64,000 nucleotides of DNA from Megalonaias nervosa (Eukaryota > Mollusca > Bivalvia > Unionida > Unionidae), in NCBI GenBank assembly GCA_016617855.1, contig JAECUM010092841.1, positions 62,001 to 126,000 on the forward strand, read 5' to 3'. The notes below the pieces were generated by a model. The model was not told the DNA's origin. It saw only the letters and a program-made list of their open reading frames with translations, and searched no databases. Shown one piece after another: positions 28,901 through 40,696 of this stretch (within the stretch, counting starts at the first letter, position 1; every line of letters starts with the position of its first letter). The position numbers were made by a program, and so were the translations under genes.

Positions 28901-31900
28901 ACCTACCAGATACGGCTACTAACTAGGAAGAAACTGTACCAAGCTAATCTCCTTAAGAAATATAGAGAACAAGAGCCCACTAGCGATTTCGTTGTTGCCA
29001 ATGATCGTCACCAAGGACATCGAAGGCTATCCAGAGAATGCGAATGCCATTCTGAGCTGTCCATTGACGAAGGCTGAGACACCCTCAGACATGGAGTGCA
29101 ACCCAATGCTGACTAGGGAGCAGCGGAAGGAGATAGAGACATTGCTGACAGGGTATTCTGATGTACTTGTGGAACTACCAGGGAGAACATCACTCGCTGA
29201 GTTCAGTTTAAAGCTACTGGATGAAAAGCCAGTTCAAAGGAAACCCTACTCTTTGCCCCACATGAAGCAACAAGTGGTAAGGGATGAAATTAAAGAAATG
29301 ATTGCTCTGGGAGTAATCAAACCTGCCGACTCCCCGTACAGTTCCCCAGTTGTCCTAATACAGAAGAAAGATGGCACCCATCGCTTTTGCATTGACTACA
29401 GGAAACTGAATCAGGTGATGGAATTTCAGGTTGAAATGCTACCTGACCCAGAACATATTTTCACCTCCATGTCTAGGGCAAAATATTTTTTGAAGATGGA
29501 TTTGTCCAAGGGCTATTGGCAAATCCTTGTAAGAGAAGAGGATAGGTCCAAACTTGCGTTTGCTACCCCTGATGGAACCTACCAATGGTTGGTTATGCCT
29601 TTTGGAGTCCAGAACGCACTGAGCATCTTCATGAAGATGATGAGAAAGTTACTGGAACCCTTGCATGATAGGGGTGTTTACAACTTTATGGACAATCTCC
29701 TGCTAGCCACGGAGACGTGGAGTGAACACCTAACTCTACTAGCAGACGTTTTAGAACAGTTACGTCAAACGGGATTGACGGCTCGTCCATCAACGTGCTG
29801 TATCAGATTTCGGACCTTAGACTATTTAGGACACATGCTGAGCCAGGGCACACTGTCACCAGAGAAGTCTAAGGTAGAGCAGCTGTGAAACATCGCACAC
29901 CCACAACAAAGATCGAGGTGAGGTCATTCCTGGGGTTGGCTGGTTACTACAGGAGGTATGTGGCCAATTCGAGTGCGATTGTGGGACCATTGTCTGATCT
30001 TACCAGGAAACGGGCCCCAAACAAGGTTATTTGGATGGATGCATGTGAGCATGCCTTTCAAACTTTGAAAGATACACTGACATCCAACGCTGATGTTTGT
30101 CTACCAGATTTATCCAAAGAATTTGTATTACACACCGACGCATGTGATACAGGTCTTGGAGCAGTGTTACTGTAGGAACACGATGGGATACTTTTTCCTG
30201 TTGCATATGGCAGTTGGAAACTCTGCAGCCGAGAAGAACTCCTCTGTATCAGAGAGGGAATGCCTTGGAATCATGTTCGGTATATCACGGTTCGAGCGAT
30301 ATTTGTTTGGGCAGAAGTTTGTATTGGAGACTGACCATCAGCCACTCGCATATCTCGTGCAAGGGAAGCTATCGAATACACGCCTGATGAGGTGGTCACT
30401 GTTCTTACATCAATACCAAATGCAGATGAGATACGTTAAGGGCACTGAGAGCATCGGTGCAAATTTCATGCGTAGGAGTTCCGAACGTGTTAAGTTAGAT
30501 AAGTAGAATCATTGAATATCGTGCTGTATATTCATGTCCATAGTTTAGCGTATAGCCTCACAAGATTTTGTTCTATTCATATTGCATGTAAATACATATA
30601 TCTGCATGATGGAGAAAATTTTCTGTGAATAAAATCCTGATTTTATTCTCAAGCGTGGGGGTGTCACGTTGTGTGAGAAAATTTGTTAACAATTCCTGCC
30701 TCATGTTTACAAATGTCTTCTGATAGAATTCGTAATTCAAAGTACTTTGGGTAATGTCAATATGTGTTATATAATATTATGATTTTAGACCGATTCTAAA
30801 ACAAAGAAAATACCTGTCCATGAATTAGCCATTGTGTTAACTTCAAATGCATGGTTACTTCCTTTGAAGATCTTGCCACAGGGCAAGAAACTCTGTTGTT
30901 TGCAATTAGCAGTGATGTCACTGGTCGGCTTAGGCCTGGAGGCCAGAAACCTGACATTGTAACATCTCAGTGATACCACTGCAGACCGTTTTCAAAGAGA
31001 CCACCGATATCCAATCAGAACTAAGGTAATCAAATTTTGGGCAGGTTTCTCACACAGCCAGACATTATTCTGTTTATTCCATTGTGAAAGAATCAGTGCA
31101 CATCTGGACATTAGTGAGAACAGATCATAGGGAAATCAGAGACACTGATTTTAATAGTGAGTAGTTAGACCTTGTACTTGTTTGTATTTGAATATATAGT
31201 TGTGAATTGTGCAGAGTTAGGCATTGTTGGCCTTGTGCATGTATAATCAGGCATTTATATTTGTATGTGTCTTTTGTAATTTGTAAGGTAGAAAATGCAT
31301 AGGAATATGGTTGATCTAGATAGCTTACTATACAGAAGTTGTGATACTATTGTTGTTGTTATAGCCTTTATTATGGAACAAGCGTGTGTGAAATATTTAG
31401 ATGTGAGTGTATGAATTGACCTAATGATTTAATTGCCATTATGCTGATGAAAGATCTGTGAGAGTGTGTTAATTCTCCTGTGTTCCAACAAGGAGGCACC
31501 ACCGTACATCCCTTCTAATCCACAGTAAGCTTTCCAGGTGGGAACAGATGCCACCCAGGAGAGCCAGGAAATGGAAACAAGGGTACCAGAAGTACTGATA
31601 AGGAGGGACGGGTGACAGAAACGAGGGTACCGGAAGCACCGACAAGGAGGACCGAGTAAAAAGAAACGAGGGTACCAGAAGTACTGACAAGGAGAGCCAG
31701 GGAAGGAATACAAGGTGGAAGTTACAGATGAGTAGCATAGAAGCGACAGGGGAAGGAAACCCTCTCACCTTTAATATCATGGAATGAAATACTTGGCAAT
31801 TTGGATAGGTCATGGACTGATTGGTAGCAATTGCATTGAAAATTGTCCTGTAATTGTAAAATGCCCTGATATAGTTTATTAAATTGTTATACCTTTCATC

Positions 31901-34900
31901 TTATTAATTTTATATTTTAACACCTAGACCATCAGCTTTGCTGACTGGGGGCTCGGAGCTATTTAACCTTTAAATTGTCCGTCCTTCTCTGGGGTTAGTA
32001 ATAATTCCATAGGAGTCATGTGACATTGACCAAATGCCAATCTTTCACTAAGAGACTTCACCTTTACTATTCAACAATTCACTAAAACTCAGTATTATCC
32101 ACCATATTTACACATATATTTACTGATATTTACAATGTTATTATTGTCAGATGATAAGAACACTATATGCAATTGGCTTTTGTTTGAATCCTTTACCTTC
32201 TATATCGCAAATGTTGTAATCTCAACTAAAAATTATGAAATAAAATATATTTGACTATTTTGGCAGATTACATATACAAGTGTAAGCCCTATATCACAGT
32301 TTGAAATCTGTGCAAAAGTGCCAAAATTAAAACTGTCAATATTATAAATTGCATGAAAAATTTGAGTTCCAGTTGGCTAACAAGAAGAATCTATTTTAAG
32401 ACAGTATGCATTTGCCCTTGACTGCAGGATGCTATACTTTTCTATGGAATTATATCAGTACCAGCAGTTGCTATTGTCACAAACTGACATTATGTCACAT
32501 GATGTCATGTGATATACGAAATTTACAGTTTGGTGGTGTACAGTTCGGGCTTCTTGTACAGTGCAGTTTGGTGGTGTATAGTTTGGGCTTGGGCATTTTA
32601 CGCGACCAAAGAATACAACTGGAGAAGAGCTCCATTATGTCAAGGCAATAATAGAATATTAAGATATTTCTATATTACAGAGCTCAGTAAACTTTCATCC
32701 AAAATAGTAAAAAGATTTATCCTTGCCAATATTGGCATCATGTTCATTTAGAAAAAAGCCAAAACGTATATTCCCCTATGCCCAATTCCACCTCCACAGA
32801 TACCCTTACATGACAAACAAGGTCAGGTCATACTGCCATCACATGTCCAAAATTTTCAACATCATGTGAGACAAGGCATACTGTGCCCTTTGTTCAACCC
32901 ATCTGACTTGAGCAAGTGTCAACATCAAAGGCAGAAAAAGCCCATTTCATTTACCAGATACAAATAAAATAAATTTGTTAATAAATAATACAATACTTTA
33001 AAAGTATGCTAATGTAGTCTGAGGATCAATCAGAAACTTTATAAGTTTTTTTGGAATACATCTTAGCAGATATAAAAAAGGTGGATGGTAAATACTCAAA
33101 GCATCATGCGATGCAGGCATTGCCACTCTTTAACAATAATGTCAGCATGCTCGTTCACACACTACAACTACATAGTTCAAGTACAATAACTGTTGCACAC
33201 ATACTTTTCAAAAGATCTCAACATGCATGCATGAACAGAAATCAAAGGGAACAGATATGAAGTAATCTCTGTATACAGTTATAAATTTTTTGGGGAGTCA
33301 ACAAAAATGACTTTTTTGGCACATGTCTACAAAGTTCACTTCACAAGTGTATGCAAATTTGTGGCCATGATCAATCAGCTGCTCATCTGTAGTCTACTAG
33401 ACATTCTATCAAGTAGCTTGCAGACTAAGAAACTCTGCCTGGAATTTAACATGAACATCAACTGATATCATTATCCAATCATATTGCTTATTGAATAACA
33501 TGTAACTAAGGTTGTCACGTAATGCAATATAAGTGTCCTGGCAGTTATTTTGTGTATGGAGATTGCATCATACATAAATTTATTTTAAAAAGTCATCTGC
33601 TACAGAAAAACAGGAATGTATAATGACTGGTCTGACACATAGGCTTTGGCTGAAATAAATTTAAAAACTACTGCTACAATAAGCAAAGATAACCAAAAAT
33701 ATGACCTGAACTTGCTTTTAATGAACAGATTCTGTGTGTAAATTATACATATTCCATGATGTTTTAATCATTACATCACGGTTAATTACCATAGATTTGG
33801 TGTTTAAACCAATGTACCCCCTGATAAATACCTCTGCTCTAAAGTTGGACCTTTATGGGGTGCTTGTACTACATCCAGCTACAACTGTATAAGTTAAAAT
33901 GCTGATCATAAAACAATGGCTGCTTTTGTTTTGAGGTCATATGATGAATTATGCACCAAAAGCCATTTATCTTAGGGTAGTGGGCTGCAATACTTATGTT
34001 TCTAGCAGATAAATCGTTGAATAATGTCAAAACAATGGTATTAATTGTGTAAGAAAAACAGTCAACAGCATGTAATTATTTTTTTTCTTTGGGCAGAGCT
34101 CTTGGCTTGTAAAACATATGAATCAGGTGAGTGATTCATGAAATAACTTGCAAAAAATGGGAATAATTGAACAAAAAAATAACACAATTTTTCTAAACAA
34201 ATAAAAAAGAACAACAAACCAAAAATTCAATATGAAAACGTCTCGACCAAGTTAAAATTTAACTGATACTTTACCCATAGAGCATGGAGAAGTAAATACC
34301 GATTCTAAGAATAGGAAAACATGCATTCAGTAAACAGTTGATTAATGTGACAGCTTGACTCTTCTGACTCTGACACATCTATACAGTATAATATTTTGTG
34401 TGCTTTAGTTCCAAGTATTGATTAATCCATATAAAGCACTTGACAATGTGCAGAATGCAGTGCATTGCCTCGATAGCTTTGCTTTGTCACTGTGAGTTAA
34501 TATTTCCCCAAAAATCTGGACCAGATAATGTATTTACCAATGCACAATACATATCAACCTGTTGACAAAGTAGACCAATTCACTGTTACAAAATTTTATT
34601 TGACACCAAATTTAACTCAAAATATTCTGACTAATCATATGACTGGATCTGTCAATAGTTAGTACAATTACATAAAATGCTGTATACAAATTATGACAGT
34701 GAGGATAGTGAACAACAATTCCAAATGCTTAACTCTCTCAAACAAATACTTTTTTTGACTAGTACACTTTCATGTAACTGGCCCAATTTTTGTATTATTT
34801 TGAGGCAGCTGTCTATGCAATGTCAGTGCTGAGCTAGTAGTCGAATATTGGAATTTTGTCTCCTGTAGATTCTGATTTCCTGTCATATAATGTACCATCA

Positions 34901-37900
34901 AATCAGAGTCTAAAAGGTTCACTTGAGATCACAGAGAAGACTGATCAGCACTGACCCTGATGTACTGTCATATGATGTGCCACCAGGCATAGACCAACAC
35001 TGTTAACAGCTGGGCAACTAGCATCATCCCTAATGTATGTGACATCAGATGCTGACCAACATTGTTAACTGTTGAGAAACAGCATCGGCCCTGAGATACT
35101 GTCATATGGTATAATGTCAAATGTTGACCAACACTTTTGCAGTTGAGCAAATAGCACTGACTCTTATGTACTGTTGTATGATGCAATGTCAAATATGGAC
35201 CAATGCTATTAGCAGTTGGGCAAATAGTATCAACTCTGAGGTACTGTAATAGGGTGTGATGTTTTTGTTTTGGGGTTTAACACCATTTCTCAGCACAGGA
35301 TAGGTTATACATTGCAGCCAGTATAAGAAGCACTGACCCACAGAAAGTTACTGGAAAGTTTTCTAACATACCCACAGTGGCCAAGCCTGAAACTTAAACC
35401 TGCACAGACAGAGGTGAGATGGCAGTGACTGGTAAAGGCAAGTGCTTTAGAGCACTCAGCCACCCAGGCCTCAAAGGGTGTGATTGGACAGCACTGTTAG
35501 CAGTTGGGCAAATAGCATCAACCTTGATGTGCTGTCATATGATGTAACTTCAGATGTAGGCCAAAACTGTTAGCAGGTGGGCAAATAGCATTGACCCTGA
35601 TGTAGTATCATATGATGAAACATCAAATGTGGATGAACACTGTTAGCAGTTGGGCAAATAGCACCAACTGTGATGTACTATCATATGATGCAACACCAGA
35701 TGTGGAACAATACTATTAGCATTTGGGCAAATAGCACTGACCCTGATTGAAATGATATGATGTGAGATGTGAACCTACAATGTTATCAGTTGGACGAATA
35801 CACTACAGTGCTTTCTCTGCATAGTGCTGTTTATGGAAGCCATAAAAGTGACACTTGTTGTAAGTGAGGTGACCTTATGCTGAGGGAACTTCCAAAAAGG
35901 TCATCATCATTATAGTGCATTTAAACACAATAATGAAGGATTTAACAAATCTAAATATTATAATTGGCTTTCGTGAGACAAGATCTGAAAGAGAAAGTGA
36001 AATAAATAATGTGGCAATGATAAAAACAAAACTGGGCCAATTTAAAGGAACACATGACCATATCCACACTAGTGGGGGGTTGCTATAGTGAGTGACCATT
36101 GTACAGCTTCTCTACATATCTGACCAACCTTAGTGCAACTCATTTGGAATGCACTGAATACAGGGATCTGTCTATGCTTTTAAACAATAACTCTGGAATC
36201 AATGCGGGAATAATTTATCAAGAAACATATATTGTGGCTTAGGTTGAAAACAAAGTTAAAATAATGCAAACCAAGTTTGGATTCCATGGACTCTTTTTCA
36301 TATTACTGCCATAAACTGGTTGATTTGATGGTTGTTTTTTTAACAGAATTTCAGCACATAATACTAAGGAAATGAGAAACATGATGTACCTTTCCAAAGG
36401 ACACATTGATGCAGCTGACCTGGGTTTGCCTAGGTGGGCAATGAACATGTGACTCTTGGATTACCAATCCAACACTCTACCATCTCAACTACTGTGGCTC
36501 CTATTGAAATGAGAGTGAGCTAAGGGTGTGGTGTGATATGTTGTGTTATCAGGACTGTAAGAAGTATTTTGATGGAAACAAAGTTGGTTTACATACTGTA
36601 AAATTGTGCAAAACTTCTTTATGATGACAAATGATCTAATTAATGTTATAATATGTGTGACAATAAGGACTAATTTTTTTGCCAGCATCTATTTTCTGAC
36701 CTCTTGGGAGAAATTCGGTCCATTGTGCCCCGCACCATGATTTCCTTGTTGTCTACTTGAAGCTCAATGACACGGACTGGGATGATGGACCTCTCTGTCA
36801 TAAGCTCCACTTGTCTCTTTGTGATTGGGTAACCATCCAGAACATATCTGGCAAAAGCGCAGAAAAAAAACCCTCAGTACAGTTTCAAGTGATAATATTT
36901 AACATGAGATATTTTCAAATCTTAGTAACTATATATAAATATTACTGTAGCATACATATCTGAGAAGAAGGTGTAGGCAAGCTGTGCTGTTTTACATTTC
37001 AGAACATGAGTTTCCAGTATGAATAATCAATCAAAACTCAAAAATATTGTGCTAGATAAATTACCTGATGATGATGATAGGTACATACAGTAATTTTATA
37101 AGTATCTTAATTCTGTTTCAAGCATGGATATACATAATTAATGGATATACATAATTAATGGATAAACATGGATATACATGATTAATGGATATACATAATT
37201 AATGGATAAACATGGATATACATAATTAATGAATATACATGATTAATGGATAAACATGGATATCATAATTAATGGATATACATAATTAATGGATAAACAT
37301 GGATATACATGATTAATGGATATACATAATTAATGGATAAACATGGATATACATAATTAATGGATATACATCATTAATGGATAAACATAGATATCATAAT
37401 TAATGGATATACATAATTAATGGACATACATAATTAATGGATAAACATGGATATACATAATTAATGGATACACATAATTAATGGATAAACATGGATATAC
37501 ATAATTAATGGATATACATAATTAATAGATATACATAATTATGCTGCATCCATCATGGACTACAACTTGAAATTAATTACAATATGGTCGGACACATCAT
37601 ATCAAATTCAGGACCATGTCAGAAACTCACCCTTAAGCTCCATTCTTGCAGACAACTACATCAACTTCATGTTTTGTACTATGATTTTTCTTGGTGATAT
37701 TTGGCACCATAGGGCCACACCTTGCAAGTGTTTTAATAAACATTTACAGGTCCAAGTAAACTTCTAACTGAATTGTTATGCAGGTTATTTCTTTCATGAC
37801 TGTGTGCATTTTTTACACCTTGCATAACATTCTGTCCAATTTCACAGATAAGTACTGCATACCACATATATCTGTTCATACATGGTAATCTGAAAGTATC

Positions 37901-40600
37901 ACATGTACTGTCTATACTTGCTTATAAGTCAAGTCCAACTGCAAAATGTACAGACCCAGATCTGTTGTCATATATTGTGCCCACATATATAGGTCTGTGA
38001 AGTTTATTAGGAGTATTCAGCAGAACAAATAACATAGATCTAATTTTCTGGCACATTATGCTATGGCAGAACAGGTTCCTTGTTGTTTGCAGTTTGACTT
38101 GACTTTATAAGCAAGAATATACCTTATGTCAATCTCAATATCAGAAGCAGGATCTCCTAGGCCTGAAATCTGACACATGCCCAACTCACGCATACCTCCT
38201 TAAGGGTGAATCTCAACAGAGTGTGTACATTGTCCACTGACAATGAAGAACATACTTGTCAAGTGACTAAGACAAGCTTTTTAGGATGTCAACTCAATCA
38301 AGCAGCATTGTGATGTTGTTCCACCAGAGAAAAACAATCGTTGACTTTGTAACAGAATGAGGTTTATATAATAGATTTGTATTCTATATTTGATGGACTT
38401 TAAAATTTTAAGCATTTTGTTTTATTTTATATGTTTTTTTAAAGAACTATTGAATCTTTTATATTTAATCTGGCAAAAGAAAATATTTACTTTTATTTGG
38501 AGGGGCTTTTCTCTTCCTGAAGATTATATCAGACTTAAAAGAACACTGCCTTTCATCTTTATGGACTATATGATTATCTTTATTAAAAAAGGCCTATTGC
38601 TTCCCAAAGTTTTCATTTACATTTTTTAGAACTGGAACTTTCAATAAGCACTAAACAGTCAGGATTGTGATGCCATCAAACCCCAAGCATGCATACATAC
38701 AAGGTGATTCTTACCCTCGGGTCTGACATCTCATATCAAGAAGGCAGATATCCAGAGCTTGTACGGCCAGTTCATCTGGGACAGTCAGACCCTTATGAAG
38801 GTGTTTGGTCATCTCCTTTGCCAGGAAGGATTTGGGCTGATTCTCCAATACTGTCCTCATGGCCTCACCGATAGAGATCCTTACCAGGCCATACTCTTCC
38901 ACAAAGCGATTGGCCACTGGAACATGTATAGAGGAAGATAGGAACACAAGGTCCACAGGAAGAGAACAATTAAGTTCTAGCTTTTATTGTATACACTGAA
39001 GATGATCATTCTAATTTGGCCTGTCAAACCACATTAATTGATTTAAAGAAAATGAATTTCATGTCAAAGGTCAACTTCAATAGTCTTCAAAACTGAGAGG
39101 TCTGAACAATTAGCATCCATATATCATCAGTGCCATACCTGCTTAACAGCCAAATGTGTTTGTAAATGATCACCCATGTGTCTGGCAGAAACTGGCATTT
39201 ATCAACAAGTGACTTGCATATATATATGTGAATTTATGCCACTTCATAAAGGACTTCTTGTACCTGATACTTATGCATAGTTGGCTTGTATATACACTCA
39301 GGTGAATGTGCACCACTTCAAATTGGACTTCTTGTACCTGACATTTACACATAGGTGGCTTGTATATACAGTCGAATTTGCACCACTTCAACAGGACTTC
39401 TTGAAGGTGACATTTACACACAGGTGGCATACATACATACAGTTAAGTATGCACCACTACAAATAGGATTTCATGTGCCTGATATTTACACACAGGTAGC
39501 ACACTACAAATAGGATTTCATGTGCCTGATATTTACACACAGGTAGCACACTACAAATAGGATTTCATGTGCCTGATATTTACACACAGGTAGCTGTTAT
39601 ACAGAGGTAACTGCTAAAATAAGTCTAACTGTATCTATAAATGAAAACCCTCTAATACTCATATTCATCAAAAAATGTATCAATCATGATTATCTTTCAA
39701 GAACGAAAGACTTCAGCTATGATTTGTATGAGATATGCAAGTAATTTAGCTGAATTTGTGATTCAATATTCCTGCAAAAGACATTACTTTTTGGAATACT
39801 GATACTGTCGTTGTTTTTATCTACAGCACTATGGACTAAAGACATTTTGCTTGTAAATATTACATTCATTTTCAAAAGAAAAAATTAACAGGAGAGATCA
39901 TAATTATCATATATTTATATGTTAATTACATAGAACTTTGTAAGGATTTATGTTCTTTGAAGTAGCTAATTGGACACTGTGTGGTGGCACAATTTTAAGA
40001 TAAATAACCTACAGCTGTAACAAAGTTTCCATTGAAAAAGAGAACTTACATGATGTTTTGCCTGATTTTGGAGGTCCTATAATTGCAAGGCGTATTGGTA
40101 CAACAGGTTTTGGAGTTGGCTGACTCAAGTATGTAACTGGATCTTGAATGAACTGGTTCCGTGCTTGAACAGATGACAGGAAGTAGATATTCTGCCTGTA
40201 GATACATGGGTATGTGGTGAAGCCAGGTCCACTCATTGTCTGGATACAATCTCCTTCCTTCACCTGCAAAAACATAAGTAAAATATTCCTATCAATACTT
40301 ATTTGTTCATGTGTATTACTTTTTACATTATGATGCTTGATAGAGATATACATGTTTTGCCATGTGCAAACATTTATTGAAGTACAAGGTCAGAGGTTAA
40401 GTGAAAGAGTTCAAGGTCTTTCTCGAGTGGTACTGGCAAATGCTTGCACAGTTGGGAAACTGTATTATTACTACATGATCAGTTACTAGCTACATCAATC
40501 AGATACCAACAAATAGAATTTTATTTTTTAAAACATGCAAAAAACCTGTACTCAATAGCACCTGCAATGCTGATGTTTAAGTATGGCTGAGCCTAAAAAG

Positions 40601-40696
<96 letters not shown>

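Larger units (their letters stand above)
24221..32025 (+). mobile_element. Complete, inactive LTR retrotransposon of Gmr1-like Ty3/Gypsy type (7805 bp)
   Basis: Two LTRs (24221-25876 and 30662-32025) begin TGTCAYGTTG and end CATGTGACA. Both outer flanks carry TTGAC (24216-24220, 32026-32030), a perfect 5-bp target duplication, so this is one insertion. Inside, on the plus strand, are gag with zinc knuckle, protease, integrase, reverse transcriptase and RNase H in that order. Integrase before reverse transcriptase is the Copia-like order, but every domain is Gypsy-type, which defines Gmr1-like elements. Stops near 27820, 28042, 28387 and 30173, frameshifts near 27442, 28715, 28985, 29885 and 30220, and gag stops show it is dead. 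It lies in sense opposite to AK9 inside a 15-kb intron. No envelope gene is present. Confidence 0.93.
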
